Source of the DNA: Erythrophleum ivorense | Taxonomy: Eukaryota > Streptophyta > Magnoliopsida > Fabales > Fabaceae | NCBI GenBank assembly: GCA_026724425.1 | Contig: JAIUCV010001138.1 | Span: forward strand, 62,001 to 126,000 | Direction: 5' to 3' | Length of the DNA stretch: 64,000 bases | Shown here: positions 35,113-48,656 of the stretch, one piece after another | Numbering within the stretch: position 1 is the stretch's first letter | Layout of the letters: the number at the start of each line of letters is the position of its first letter | Notes under the pieces: generated by a model | Told to the model about the DNA's origin: nothing | Databases searched by the model: none | What the model saw: the letters and a program-made list of their open reading frames with translations, nothing else | Made by a program: the position numbers and the translations under genes

Positions 35113-37768
35113 TGATGGGTCGTGTCGTGCAACCCTTAAAATAAAACTAGGTTAGATTAATATATAGCTAGTGGCACAACCTAGGTCATCTCCCTTGGAA
35201 ATGGAGTTCAATGTTTAATTGGATTTTTTAAGTGTTAAAAGATCTAAGAACTACCTAATTTAAGGGGTTTTTGATTCTTTTAAACTATCTAAAATGAAAT
35301 TGAAATAAAATGACTAACTACCTAATTGTATGAGTTATGAGGCAAATGATGGGCTTGTGACTAGCTTTGGATTCTTTCCTTAGTATTCACTATCCTTATC
35401 CTAATCTAATTGTGATTAATTTTGGTGTAAGATGTCCCTAATTGTGTTCATAATAATGTATCTTGAGTTATCACGCAAGAATCAGTAGACTAACAATCTA
35501 ATGTTGAATTGAAACCTCAATCCCACACCAAATCGCTAACTCTTGTCATTAAGATCAATGAACACTTGAATTGAATGATTAATTGATTAATTAGCCTATA
35601 AATTAACACCCTAGGATGTTTAATTAACTAATCAAAGTCTAAGGAATCTTCAAATTAGACAATTAAGGACTCAATTTCATTCGTGCATTTCATCAAACAC
35701 CTTGACTGCACATATGAGAAATTGGAAGAGAATGGAAAATCTAGTGTTTAATCCAATCAATTAATCAACAAAAAGGTTTCCTAATTAGTGTTTAACTAGC
35801 CACTAATTACAATTACACAAATTCCTAATCAAATACATCTCAACCAAGCATGTACAAGAAAAAGAAAAAGTGTAGGAAAGTAGGAAGTTCTTAGCCAAAA
35901 CTCCTTTGATATCTCCATGGATTCAAGCTTCTCCAAGGGTCTTCTCTTAGCTAGCCATAAGGTAGAATTAGTGTGTCATGGTGATGGAGGAGATGGATGA
36001 AAATGGCATGGAGAGGAATGGAGTGTGTTCTGATGGCGTGATGGAATGACAATGAATTGTGAATGGAATGTGTATTTTTATTCGTTGAATGGAATATATC
36101 CTCAATGCCTCCTCTCCTCCAGACCTTTTCATGTGTTTCTTTATTCATTTCATGTGCCTTGCACTCTTAACTCCTTAGCCCTTGGATGAATAGATATGAA
36201 TGAATGGAATGGCATGGATGTGCTTGTTGGACGAAGGATAGAGTGAATGAATGATGATGAGATCGAATGGTCGAAGGGTTTATGTCTGGATTGTATCATG
36301 ATGGAATGGCATTGATCGAGTGTAATTTTCTATCACCTCACGTGCTGTAGCCATGCTTTTTTTTTTATTCCTTCCTCATGTGTTTGTTTATTTTTCACAT
36401 GCTCCCTTTTTTTTTAATTCTTTCCTATGTAAGCTCCACGTGTTCCTTCTCTTTTACTTCCACGTTCTGCCCACATCAATTTCCTCTCTAAACTCTAGCT
36501 CAAAGCTTCTGTTCACACGAGCTTCTTCATGATAGAACTAAGCTCCTTTTTCATGTCTCTGGAGCTTATCTAGCCAGCGTCCTCTTCCTTCTCAACTAAA
36601 AGCAGCTCATTCCTTTCCTTCTCCTTCACCATATAGCTTCTTGCTCCATCCACTACTTCACCGTTTTTACCTAAACTAGAGCTGCATGCTTCGTGTTCTC
36701 ATTCCTAAAACCCATGGCTTCTATGTGCTATTCTTCTCCTTTATTTTGCTCACATTCCATGTGATTTAGCTTTTTTACGTGTTAATCTCAATGCCTCTTC
36801 TCACATGAAACTCAAGACTTCTCTTGCATAAGCAGCTCATATTTATGGTGAACCCTTGCCTTGTGTGTGTTTCTGGTTATGGCTTCTATGTTTCTCACAT
36901 TAAAACCAAGTCTTTTCTTAATCATATGTGTCCCTCATTTCTCTTGCCTACGTGAGCTTTGTGTGTGCATGGATATGAATGAAGGAGCTGCACGTGGATG
37001 AAAGTGTATCTAGCTCGTGAGTGAGATGAGAGAGTAGGCTGCATGAAACAACTTAAGCTTCCCACTATTTTCGCCGCTGCCCCATACGTTCTGGACATCA
37101 TTCTTCCACGTCAACCCTTTTTCATGTTGCCTCAGCTGAATTCATGAACCCATGGTCACATGCATCTCACATGTTGCTCCACGTTCTTCATTTTCTTCCT
37201 ACGTTCATGAGCTTGCATTACTTCTTCAGTGAGTGGGTAGCTTGGTTAAATGACATGGGATTCGTGGCAGCTTGAGTGTGTGGATGTATAATCTGTACCC
37301 ACGCTCCTTTCCATTTAGAATCCAAGTCTCTTTCTCCTTTGGATATAGTGGCTGCTCATGAGTGTGTAGGAGCTTGTGAATGAAGTAGAGTGCCTACGTG
37401 GAATGTTCATGAATAATATGGATGATGATGACTGTGTTGCCTCCTTTTCATTCTCTTATTTTTGAAATTTATTTTTTAAGAAATGCACACTTGAAGCTCC
37501 ATTTCTCCTTCAATTCAATTTCCCATTCAAGCTCCAATTTTCATTGAAAATCTGCACAAAAAGAATGGAAAAGATGAAATAGGAATATTCACAAAAATCA
37601 TTTAAAAAGATTTGTGCATTAAAATTCCAAAATTTTGCAAATTAACTCCTAAAATACAGAAATGGCTACTAAAATAAAATACTATCTAATTAAAGTCTTA
37701 AAGCCTTAATTCATTATTAAAATGCCTAAGTTTAGGAAAATAAAATATATAGAAAAATGTGTTTATCA
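35113..37768 (-). mobile_element. Athila-type 5' LTR (2.66 kb), possibly of element X
   Basis: On the minus strand it starts TGATAAACACATTTTTC at 37768 and ends CGACCCATCA at 35113, followed by the primer site, so it is a 5' LTR. Its first 70 bp are nearly identical to the 3' LTR start of element X at 24114, making it a candidate for X's own 5' LTR, separated by element b and rearrangement. No reading frame of interest inside. Confidence 0.75.
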
Positions 37769-38935
37769 GCTATCAAAAGTAAAGATACAATTTATAGCTC
37801 ATTTGGATCAAAATTTGATCATAAAGTGGTCCAATTGGCCTCTAATTTACACTCTTTCATTTGAGCAAATTGTAATCTATCTAAAAGTCATTTCCATAAG
37901 GCCTATTACATCAAATAAGGCCAACATTAGAAATTGACCATTCAACACCTAAGTACACATATACACCATGTTGCTTCACAAATACAAGTTCATGAACTAA
38001 TGGCCATATCATATACCAAAATGACTCATAATCATATTCTCAAGGTCATACACATATTACTGTCACAAAATCTTGTCATGTGTATAAGAGTTCATCATAT
38101 AAACACATGGTTACTATCCACTTGGACCTATCATATATATTAAGCATATATACATAACAAAATTCTATTTACATCATTTCTCTAACACCTAGCTCTTCTC
38201 AGCTTCTTTCCCTTTGCTTGAAGAACTTGAAATAGTTAATGAGGTATATGGGTGAAATTCTGGGGAGAATCTTAGTGGCAAATCTTAGCTATATCCATAC
38301 ACACAAGAATGTTATGAGGAAATGTAATGTGTGTAGGTGCAAGCATGTGAATCATATGCATCATGTAACTTAAACATAACTTTTAGTATAAAATCTTAAC
38401 TTTCATTAAGCCATGGCATCAAAACATACTGGCTAAGCTCAACTAAGATCAACTTTAGGCCAAGGAAGAGCTACTATGCTCAATTCCTACCACAAAGAGC
38501 TAAAAGCTGAAGATATAGCAACACATATGCATAAAACTCATGGTAAAAACTATATCAAAGCATAGCTCATAAATACATCAAATAACCATACGTACAAGTA
38601 TCTTAACTCATTCAAACATTCGAATGTATGCAAAAAAGGGAGATATAGCTACCTTATATATTAGAGACTTTAAATCACCATTAACCCTCTTGATTTTTTT
38701 TTTCTTTTCCTTGGCCTTCCTTAGGTTGGCACCCATAAATAAGTGAGCTTAAGCTAACTTGGCCTACACATATCAATATACCATGCAAAGGAACTTATTA
38801 CAACCCATTCTAACTCATTCCAATATCAACTAATCCTGTAATACCAAAACTCACAAGCCTTAAATTACAACGTTCAAGGCAAACCATACACAATTACATG
38901 TCTTTAGTAACCCTAGCAATGAAAACATTGTATAC
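37769..38935 (-). mobile_element. Family A-like LTR fragment (G)
   Basis: Divergent LTR sequence sharing the family A order: the 'ctagctcttctcagcttctttcc' block near 38190, a 'gggtgaaattctgg' block at 38250, 'gatatagctaccttatat' at 38641 and a TTCC-rich block at 38700. It is cut on the left by the Athila LTR and on the right by copy D. No gene seen. Confidence 0.5.
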
Positions 38936-40633
38936 TATAACACCATTCTTAATTAGCCTTCCTTATCTATATCTTACCTCCCTTCTATTGGTCTCCTAAG
39001 TTTTCCAAGAAAATGGTATTAAAATATTCAATTATTTTTGTGTTGCGTAGTGGATAAAATTCTCATTTCGTATCTTATGGACCATAAGAACTCATCCATT
39101 TCATTATCCTATTTAATTACCCACATACAACTCAAAACCATCTCAAAATGTGGCAAAAAACACGAGCTCATGAACTATATACATAAAAATCACATTTTCA
39201 ACCTTGGATTGGTGTGCTAAGTTACTGTCATGAACTTTGAAAAATCATAACTAATTCTAAAAAAATAAAAATCAAGTACACTATATCATCTGGAAAGTTA
39301 CATATGTCTACTTTATGTAAAAATAAGGTTAGACCAAAATAGGAACATCTAGCCACTAGAAATTGATGGAATACTATATCAACTCAGCTAGCACTACTGG
39401 TACTAATATAGAACTTCAAAAATTCATATCTCTCTGTTCAAATATCCAATTAGGGTGATCTCAATGGCTACAGAAAGCTTATCATGTCTAGTTTATGCCT
39501 ATAATATTTCATGAGCATTGAACACCATCTGGCCCTTTAATGATATAGGAGAAGAAATTGACCATATGAACAGTAACCATACTATAACAGTTGACATTTG
39601 GCAACTTTAAAAATTCATAATTAATTCCACAGAGTTCAAAATAATTTGATATTTAGCTTTCCAAAAAACTCTAGATAAGATCTATATGCATACCAAATTT
39701 CATGAGAAAATTCGTTTATTTGATCAGATTGTGCTATAGGGTTGCAAAATGGCTCCTTTTATGCTTCTTAAGGATCATAAAAGGTCCAAATTTGCTTCCA
39801 AGGCTTTCGTGGCCATTTGAGCATGTGGGAAAGCATCAAAATGGTCTATAAAACTTGTCTCAAAGGTCCATAAACCCAGATTTCAAAAACTCACTCTCCC
39901 ACTCCATTGCATACACAAGAACATACAAGCTTGGATTTGCCATTCAATGTCCAAAAGTTACTAGATCATTCACATGGCATCAAATCTCATGCATACATAA
40001 AGTATCTATGTAATTATACATGTTAAAATAGTTATACAATATTTTCATCATATGGTTATATCATATGCCATCAAAATAGTTACAAAGTGAACAAAATGAC
40101 ACACTTTCTTGTCAATCTTTCTCCTTCGAGCTTGGTGGCTCCCATTCCTTGGTTCCCTTGGTCCACCTAGACATATTAGGCAATGTGGAGGAAGGAATGA
40201 GATTCTAGAAATCCCAATGACATTTCTCCCTTTCAACCATACAGAAAAGGATGCAAATTCAAGTCTAAAATACATGCATGGATATCATAGAGTGCATAAT
40301 CATACATGAGACATTTCTTGCATTCAAGAAGTCATATAAAACATACATAGGCTTGCCAAAGAAATGGTGTAGCCTCACCCACTCTCTTTGGGATTTTGGA
40401 CTTGCCTCACCCATTTTTCTTAAGGGACTTTTGACTAAACCTCACTCTTTAGAAACTTTTAGCTTTATCTCACCCATTCTTGAGGACTTTTGGCTCATCC
40501 TTACCTAACTAAGAGACTTTTAGCATCACCACACTCAAGCAAACCAAAACATGTTCATAAAATATCAATCAAGTGCATAACAAAGCATCATGGTACCATG
40601 CCATATAGATACACGCTAAAACATCTTTTATGG
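38936..40633 (-). mobile_element. Family A LTR, copy D (interrupted)
   Basis: Starts TATAACACC, a decayed TGTAACACC, and parallels copies B and C ('tgcgtagtggataaaattctcatttc' echoes 5590 in copy B; the 'cacctagacatattagg' and 'gagattctagaaatccc' blocks are at 40160-40215). It is cut at 40634 where the plus-strand Athila element begins, so it is the older host of that insertion; the other half should lie beyond the right window edge. TATGG at 40629-40633 would be the left target duplication. Confidence 0.7.
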
Positions 40634-43093
40634 TGATGATTGCTAATTTTCATATATTTTTTCCCTTTTAATTAGGCATTTTGATGATAAATTTTGGCTT
40701 AAAAGATTTTAATTGGAGGGTAATTGAGTTTATTGGTCATTTTTGCATTCTAGAAATTGATTTACAAAATTTTGGAATATTAGTGCATAAATATTTTTAA
40801 ATGAATTTTGTGAATATCCCTATTTCATCTTTTCCATTCTTTTTGTGCAAAATTTGGGGAATTTGAATTTAAATGTTGGAGAGAAAGGGAAACTCATGTG
40901 TAAAGCAAATGTAAGCTCATGTTGCTACACCAACCCAGCACACACATTCCACGTACGTAGCTTTTCCATATGATTATACACCCACAGGTCAGCCTTGCAC
41001 TTCACTCTCATGCACACATATTCTTTCATTCACTCTTCACCCATGTTGCTACACCAACCCAGCACACACACAAGTCATATATATATATACTTAGCCACGT
41101 ACAGTTCACTCGTGTTCCATGCATGAGCTTCATTCCACATGGCTGCTCTGCTCAAGACACAAGTAGCTCTAGGATATACACACATTGCATTAAGTAGCCA
41201 CTCACTTCCATTCACCACATGTAGCATGCACCCACGTCATTCACTCATTCATACATGGCCACATAGGTTCTTCCACGTAGCACCAGTTCATACTCTTTGT
41301 ATGTTCACATGAAGAAAGAGCCGCGAGTTGGATTGGTTGGATGGAGCAGGAAGCTGCGGGTTTGGTTAGGAGATGAAGCAAGTTGAAGAAGAAGCTACAC
41401 ATGCAAAAATAGGGACTGAAGCTACGGGAATGGAAAGATATACATGGAAGGTACGCATGTAGCCACGGGTTAGCAAGAGCTATCGTGGTTGAAACAAAGG
41501 ATAAGTAACACGCAAGAAGCAAGGGCAGCAAGCAACAGAATAAGAAGCTACGTGTTGAGAAGAGGAGGAAGCATGAGCTACTTATGGAGAGAAGGAACTA
41601 CGAGTTTAGCATGAAAGATATGTGGAACAGAGCTAAAGATTCAAAACCACATGAGAAGGAGCTAAAACACAAGCATGCGGCTCGAGTCGAGGGAGAAACA
41701 TTGAAGCTGGAGTAGAAGAAGCATGCAGCAGCCATGTGGAACTAACGTGAAAAGTGTAAAGCTGCAGAACGATGAAGGAACACGTGGTTATTACGACAAC
41801 ATCGAGATGAAGAAGCAAGAAGTAACACACAAGCTTGAGCTGAAGGAAACACGTAAGAAGCATGTGAAATGGATTAAATGAACACACATGAGCAGCCACA
41901 TGGGAAGTGACATGGATAAATTAAAAAGCCACGTGATTCACCTATTAAGAATGAAGCTACGGGCTTTTGGCAGTAGAACACGTAAAATTAAAATCAAGCA
42001 TGAGTAGCATGGGATGGAGAGGCTAGCATGAATAAGGACGTGATGAAAAAACGGACAAAAAAAAACGTAAAAAGGACACGAAGGAGAGCAGGATAGAACG
42101 TGAAAAACACAACGGGAAAGACACTGTGAGCTCCAGTACGTGATCAAGAAGGGATTTCTTCAATCATCTTTTCCACATGGACTATTCGTCCCTCAAATTC
42201 CTCCCTCCATCTCATCCATGGATGCTTGAAATCTCCTTGGTAGCTAGCTGAAGAGTGGACCTTCCTAGATGCATATTTGAGCTTCAAATTGCCTCTCCAA
42301 TTGGATAAAATCTCTTTACTCAATCTTTTAATTTCAGCATTATTTCCTTTATTAATTTGACTAGGTTTAGCTCATTAATTTAGGCAGATTTGAATTGTGG
42401 ATTGGTTGTAATTTGATATTTGGATATTAATTTTGATTTCTACATGTTTGTGTAGAATCCAGACTTAGTGGCTATGCAATTTGCTCTTAATTTCCTCTAG
42501 ATTATAGGCCAATTGATGCAAAGTGGCTAGAATTTTTGTGCAATTGAAGTATTTAAGGAATTCATTAATATAATTGGTTAATTAGCATTTTAAGTGGATT
42601 GTGCAGCAGATTTTTATGATCATTTAGGATTAATTTTAGTGTGTTTTTGTTCCTAACTCAATTGATTAATTCTTCAAGGTTTCTTGTGGTTGCAAATCCT
42701 TGCATTATTGGTGAATTGAGTCTTGAATGGTAATTCAAGAGTTCTTATAGAGAATACACTAATGAGCAAGAATTTAAATCTAATTTTAGTGCACTAAAAT
42801 GAGAGCAAGGATAATTGAATTTTAAGGAGTCTATCTAAAGGCTAGCTACCACATTTTCTTAGTTGTTTGCTTCATTTAGTCTTAAGCTTTTAGCTCTTGT
42901 TATTTAAATTTAATTCAATTAAACTTTAGTAATTCAAAAATCTCCTAAACAAGTTTTATTTAGTGATACTTGGAATATTGTTTTACAAACAATTAGAAGC
43001 AAAAACTCCTTGAAAAATGACCTAGGTTGCAGCATTACCTGTAAGTTTATTAATCTATCTAGTTTTATTTGAGATTACGCGACCCAATTGTCA
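40634..43093 (+). mobile_element. Athila element 5' LTR (2.46 kb)
   Basis: Starts TGATGATTGC and ends AATTGTCA next to the primer site; the same start recurs at 56442. Includes a TATA-like tract (41077-41089, mirrored at 56887-56899 in the 3' LTR) and a short internal duplication around 'gctacaccaacccagcaca' at 40924 and 41048, also present in the 3' LTR near 56731 and 56858. Nothing coding. Confidence 0.9.
41077..41089 (+). promoter_or_regulatory. Putative LTR TATA box
   Basis: CATATATATATATAC lies about 450 bp into the 5' LTR and is preserved at the same place in the 3' LTR (56887-56899). A TATA function is inferred; the transcription start is not visible. Confidence 0.35.
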
Positions 43094-43097
43094 AATT

Positions 43098-43115
43098 TGG
43101 CACTATTATTGGGGA
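43098..43115 (+). other. Athila primer-binding site (tRNA-Asp)
   Basis: TGGCACTATTATTGGGGA starts five bases after the LTR end. It matches TGGCGCCGTTGCCGGGGA, complementary to plant tRNA-Asp, except for transitions at CpG-type positions. Tat/Athila elements characteristically use this site. Confidence 0.85.
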
Positions 43116-43458
43116 GTTTAGTTTCTTAATTATTTGAAAGGGATTCTTAGTATTTTTTCTATATTTTTGTTTCTTTCCCCTTGTTTTGAAATTGCATTTT
43201 GGACATTTTGATTGCTTGAATTGATTGTGTTGCTTGTTGGAATTTTTGTTTAAAGTGCCTAAAAAATTTTCAAACTTTTTTTCTAAGGTTTTTGGGTGTT
43301 TTGAGCAAAAAAAATAGCTATGCTATTAGGTGTACTATTTTTTGGCCAAATCTAACGTTTTAGGCACTTTCTTAATTTTTTTATTATTTTCTTGAATTTT
43401 CTAAGATTTTTCTAATTTTTCTGGATTTATTGTTTTGATTTTTCCTTGTTGATTTTTT
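43116..43458 (+). other. Athila 5' untranslated leader
   Basis: T-rich leader between the primer site and gag, without reading frames. Packaging signals may lie here but none can be recognised by eye. Confidence 0.5.
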
Positions 43459-44629
43459 GTGTTCCTTCTTAGTTTTTGCTTGTCTAATTGGTTTATGACA
43501 ATGACCTTTAGTGAGAAATTAATTGATTTGGATCCAAAAATTGAAAAAAACTTTAGAAGACAAGTAAAGATTAAGAAAAATAAACACAGTGTAGGAATCA
43601 GTAGTTCTATTTCTTCTACTTTTGATTGTGTGCAAGGAATTGATTGTGTACTTCAATTTGCTGGTGATAATATGGCTAAACAAGATCAAATGAATGCTAA
43701 CATGAATATGTATGTTTAGGCTAACTTGAATGTAAATGCAAATTTCAATGATAATATGCATGCAAGAACCATTAGAGAATTGATAGCTCCTAATGTGCAT
43801 TATCAAAATCTTTGTATACAATATCCAGAATTAGATGCAAATTTTGAGCTTAAATTTGGTTTGATTCACTTACTTCCTAAATTTCATGGACTTGCAAGAG
43901 ATGACCTACACAAGCATTTGAAGGAATTCCATGTTGTCTGCTCTACTATGAAGCCACAGGGAGTCTCAAACGAACAAATTAAGCTCTGAGCATTTCTTTT
44001 TTCCTTGGATGGTGTAGCCAAGGACTGGTTGTACTATCTACCCCCTGGTGCTATCACTTCTCAGGATCAACTGAAAAGGCTTTTCTTAGAAAAATTCTTT
44101 CCTACTTCTTGTACTACATCAATAAGGAAGGAAATATATGGGATCAGACAGAATAGTGGAGAGACTTTGTATGAGTACTAGGAAAGATTCAAGAGATTGC
44201 TGGTTAGTTGTCCTCACCATCAAATTTCTAATCAGTTACTTATTCAATACTTCTATGAGGGGCTGTTGAACATGGATAGAAATATGATTAATGCTACTTC
44301 CAGTGGAGCCTTAGGTGATCTGACACGTACAAAAGCTTGGGAGTTGATTGATAAGATGGCTTAAAATGCTTAACAATTTGGTTCTAGATCAATGAAGGTG
44401 GCAAGGGAGTAAATGAGTTGGGTACTCCACAGTATGATACTTGGATTGGGAGTTAGTTGGATAAGTTAACCCCTATGGTTTGTTAGATTGCTTTAGCTCA
44501 GTAGTAGCCACAGTCATCCTCTACTTCATGTCATACTTATGCACCACAGTCCTATCCTACTTAGATGCATTCTTATCCACACCTAGGTAGACATCTACCT
44601 CTACTATCTTGGTGGGACCCTTATGTGAT
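43459..44629 (+). pseudogene. Athila gag, N-terminal and capsid part
   Basis: Gag forms the virus-like particle. An N-terminal part (43501-43719) has a stop at 43717, then ARTIRELIAPNV leads to the core: LLPKFHGLARDDLHKHLKEF with VVCSTMKPQGV, FSLDGVAKDWLYYLPPGAI, KRLFLEKFFPTS, IYGIRQNSGETLYEY*ERFKRL, CPHHQISNQLLIQYFYEGL. These are strongly Athila-like. Stops include TGA at 43987-43989 and TAG for Trp at 44179-44181, with several later CAA-to-TAA changes. It is cut at 44630 by a solo LTR and resumes at 47384. Confidence 0.9.
44625..44629. repeat. Left target duplication of solo LTR at 44630
   Basis: GTGAT here and GTGAC at 47384-47388, a 5-bp duplication with one mismatch. Confidence 0.75.
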
Positions 44630-47383
44630 TGACGATTTCGCTCAATCTCAAATAAAACTAGGTGGAAAAATAAATTTATAGGTAATAGTGCAACCTAAGT
44701 CATTTCCCAAGGAGTTTTTGCCTTTAATTGTTTGTAGAAGAGTATTCCAAGTATCACTAAAAGAAAATTGTTTAGGGGATTTTGAATTACTAAACTTCAA
44801 TTGAACTAAATTTAAAATCACAAGAATAAAAAAACTAAGACTAATTGAAGCAAACAATTAAGAAAATGTGGTAGCTAGCCTTTAGATGGATTCCCTAGAA
44901 TTCAATTATCCTTGCTCTCTTTTTAGTGTACCAAATTTGGATGTAAATTCTTGCTCATTAGTGTATTCTCCATAAAAACTCTTGAATGACCATCCAAGAT
45001 TCAATTCACCAATTATTCAAGGAATCTGCAACCACAAGAAACCTTGAAAAATTAATCAATTGAATTAGGAACAATAACACACTATAACCAATCCTAAATG
45101 CTCATAAAAAACTGCTACACAATCCACTTAAGATGCTAAACAATTAGATTAATGAATTTCTCAAACAATTAATTACACAAAAATTTCAGCCACTTAATCT
45201 AACAACCATTGCATCAATTGACATATAATCAAGAGGAATTTAAGAGCAAATTGCACAGCCACTAAGGCTAGATTTTCCACAAACATGTAATGATCACAAT
45301 TAATAACCAAATAGGAAATCACAACCAATTTACAATCCAAATTAATCCAGCAAATTCCAGTAAATTCCAATAATGAAATTCCTAAATTAATAGGCTAAAC
45401 CTAGTCAAATTAATAAAAGAATGAATGCTGATACTAAAAGAATACGGAAGAAGAATTTATCCAGATTGGAGAAGACATGTGGAGCTCAAATCTACATCTA
45501 GGAATATCCTATCTTCAGCTAGCCACCAAGGAGACTTCAAGCAGCAATGGAGGAATTTCGATGGTGAGAACTACAGCCATATGGAGGAATTGATGGATGA
45601 ACTCTCTCATTCCCCTTTTGGAGTTCTCGCCTCTCTCCATAGTAATTCGAATCTCCTCCAGCTAGTCTGTCTTATTCCTCACCTCCAGCTCACGTTTTTT
45701 GCTTCTTCACATTGTACGTGTTTCCTCCGTCATTATTCTCCAACCCTCCACTCATATGCTGCTCATGTGTTCATTTAATCCTACGTGTTCTGCTGCATGC
45801 GTCTTGCTTCCTCAGCCTCATGCATTTTTCTTTCTTTGCCATGAATGTGTTATTAAACCATGTCATCTCTTCCATGTGCCCTTGCATGTGTTTCATTTAT
45901 TTAGCCAGCTACATTGACTTTCGACTTGAGCTGCATGCGTCTTATCTCCATGTGCTCTGTAGCTCTCACATTCTTCATTTTTTTTATTTTCTTCTTCACG
46001 TGTTATTCCTTTCTCTTGCCCAGCCAAATTCATGTGTTCTCTTTCTCCACGTCAACCTCATGCATGTGCAATTTTCACGTTTTGGAGCTTCTTCTTATTA
46101 ATGTGGTTTTAGATAATGTGCTCCCTGTTTGTGTTAGCCTGTAGCTCCAATAACCCATAGTTTCCCATGTGCTCAGCTCATTCGTGTAGCTGTTTCTTCA
46201 TGCGTTCTATCTTTGCGAACTCAGCTTTTCTCTTTGAGAAGCTCCCACGTCAATTGCCTCTTTAAACTCCAGCTCATGCTTCTTCTCTGAAGCTTCTTCC
46301 TTCACACATTCTGCAGCCCTTCTCATGCCAAAACTGGTTCTTCATCTGCTCGTAGCTTCTTATGAACCCAACGCTTGTGTTGCTTCTTCAAGTAGTTCTG
46401 CATTACCTTTATTCATTCATGTTGCTTCCTTTGTTTCTACATGTGTGTGAGCTCTTCCATGTTAAACCCAAGCTCTTTCACTCCACAACAAATCATGCTT
46501 CCTCCATTTTCTCTTCTACACAAAATCGTGGCTTCTTCGTGCTGTTCTTCTCTGTTTTAGCTCAAAAGCTCCTTCAGCTACTGGTCTCGTGTAGCCCGTG
46601 TGTTCATGGATATGAATGAAGGAGTTGAATATGGCTTCTTATTCCTTCTCCTCTTCCAAACCCGTAGCAAAATTCACGTAATTCCTATGCTTCTTAATTA
46701 TGCTGCTACTCCACATCAACTCCTTCTTCTTTTCTCACGTGGAATCTCTCACATGCACATTCTATTCATAGCCTTATTCAAATCATCACAAGTCTGTTGC
46801 CTTCTTGAGTATAAACCCATGGCTGTCTCATGCTTCTTTCCACGTTCCTTTATGTGTTTGTAACCCCACGTCAGCTCGTGGCTAGCTCATTCCTTTCCAT
46901 TTGCTCGAGTATGTGCATGTGGCAGCCCCTTTCTTATGCTTAAAACCCATGCTCTTCTTCTTTAAAACCAAAGACTGCATCCCCTATTTCTACTTATGCA
47001 GCTTTATTTCTTCCTTCTCAAATCATGGCAAAATTCCAGCTTCTACTCTTGTAGCTTCTCCTTCGTGCAGATGGTGGATGGCAACGTGACTTCATTTAAA
47101 TGGGTGGCTGTTATGTGTGTAATTGAGTGGGTTAATGAATGAAGTGTGCTATCCTACTGCCATGTTCTGCACAAAAGAATGGAAGAGATGAAGTAGGAGG
47201 ATTCACAAAAATTCAATTAAATGGAGTTGTGCACCAAAATTGTACAATTTTGTAAATTAATTTCTAAAATATAAAAATGGGTAATAAATTCAATTATCCT
47301 CCAATTAAAATCTTTTAAGCCAAAATGTATAATCAAAATGCCTAATTGGAGGAGAAAAAATATATGAAAATTAGCAATCATCA
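44630..47383 (-). mobile_element. Solo Athila-type LTR (2.75 kb) inside gag
   Basis: On the minus strand it starts TGATGATTGCTAATTTTC at 47383, the same start as the host element's own LTR, and ends GAAATCGTCA at 44630. It is flanked by GTGAT/GTGAC and lacks primer site and coding sequence, so it is a solo LTR. Inside, the reading frames at 45425-46863 are low-complexity Ser/Phe/Cys/His-rich translations of LTR sequence, not genes. Confidence 0.9.
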
Positions 47384-47858
47384 GTGACATATGTTGTTTA
47401 GCCATACATACTACTGATCAGTGCTTGATGTTAGAGGACAGGGTAAAGACTTATGTTGGGATGTTTCTAGTTAGGCCAATGTAGCAAGGGCAACAAAAGT
47501 ATGATCCCTACTTTAATACATGCAGTCTAGGATGGAGAGATCACCCCAACTTGAGATATGGGGGAGGGTAACAATAAAATAGATACAATGTTGCAGGACC
47601 TAGTGCATAGCCTTCCCAACCTATGAGGCAATCAGTTCCTATACAAGAAGAACCAAAAAAGGATAATAGCATGGAGCTTATGATGAAGCAACACTTGGAA
47701 AGATGGAATAGAGTAAGATTAGACACAGACAGGAAATGGAGAAGATAGAAAATAGAATGCAAACTCAGAACAGGAATGTGGAGAACATGATTGGTCAGTT
47801 AGCTACCTTTCTTAAGAAGGTAAAAAGCCAAGGATTAGGGTAATTACTTTCTCAGACT
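47384..47858 (+). pseudogene. Athila gag C-terminal tail
   Basis: Continuation of gag after the solo LTR, broken by stops. Late codons (47690-47810) encode a glutamine/methionine-rich stretch resembling the coiled-coil tail of Athila gag (RQEMEKIENRMQ, then NVENMIGQLATFLKK). It leads directly into the protease frame. Confidence 0.6.
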
Positions 47859-48656
47859 GTGGTGAATCCTAAAGGAAGTGGCGTTTGTCCCATTACATGG
47901 AGAAGCAGAAAAGAACTTTTAGGATCCTCATATACTATTACCATGGATAAGCCGACATCATTAAAAACATACGTCGCACCAGATGAGCCTAAGAAAGAAG
48001 AGGAGCCAAAGAAGATTTTGCCTTTCCCACATAGAACTACCTTGCGAAAGAGACAAACTGAAGCAAAAATTGAAAATGAAATTCTTGAGACTTTCAAGAA
48101 GGTTGAGGTTAATATACCTTTGTTGGATGCAATTAAAACCATCCCTAAGTATGCCAAATTTCTTAAGGAAATTTGTACCAACAAGAGGTGGCTAAGAGGG
48201 AATGAAAAAGTCAATTTTGGCAAGAATGTTTCAGCACTTATACAACCAACAATGCCCATTAAGTGTCAAGATCTAGGCACTTTTATGATTCCATGCACTA
48301 TTGGGAATTTTGAGTTTTCTGATGCTTTGATTGATCTTGGTGCTACTATAAATGTTATGCCTAAATCAGTGTATTTATCTTTGCAAATGGGAGAGTTAAA
48401 ACCTACTGAAGTGGTTATGCAGCTAGCAAATAGGAGCATTGCTTATCCTTTAGGAGTTTTGGAGGATGTCCTAGTTAAGGTAAATGATTTGATTTTTCCA
48501 GTTGATTTTTATGTCCTTAACATAGAGGATGATAGATATAGGTCTCATGGACATGCTCCACTCATCCTAGGTAGACCTTTCTTAAAAACTGTGAAAGCAA
48601 TTATAAATGTGCATGAGGGTACTCTTCAAATGGAGTTTACTGGCAATGTGATATAA
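47859..48656 (+). pseudogene. Athila gag-protease junction and aspartic protease
   Basis: A 265-codon open frame, the best preserved part of this element. Residues 1-115 are the lysine-rich gag-PR linker (FPHRTTLRKRQTEAKIENEIL, FKKVEVNIPLLDAIKTIPKYAKFLKEI, typical of Athila). The protease begins at about residue 125 with MPIKCQDLGTFMIPCTIGN; the active site reads IDLGATINVMPKSVY, and the C-terminus ILGRPFLKTVKAIINVHEG. The DLG form of the active site is normal for Athila. A stop at 48654-48656 (probably CAA to TAA) ends the frame, but coding continues in frame. Confidence 0.9.

Noticed and set aside
45425..47089. Series of overlapping Ser/Phe/Leu-rich frames with possible membrane segments
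   Set aside because: They lie wholly within a solo LTR with target duplications; hydrophobicity comes from T/C-rich codons, and sister LTRs do not keep the frames.
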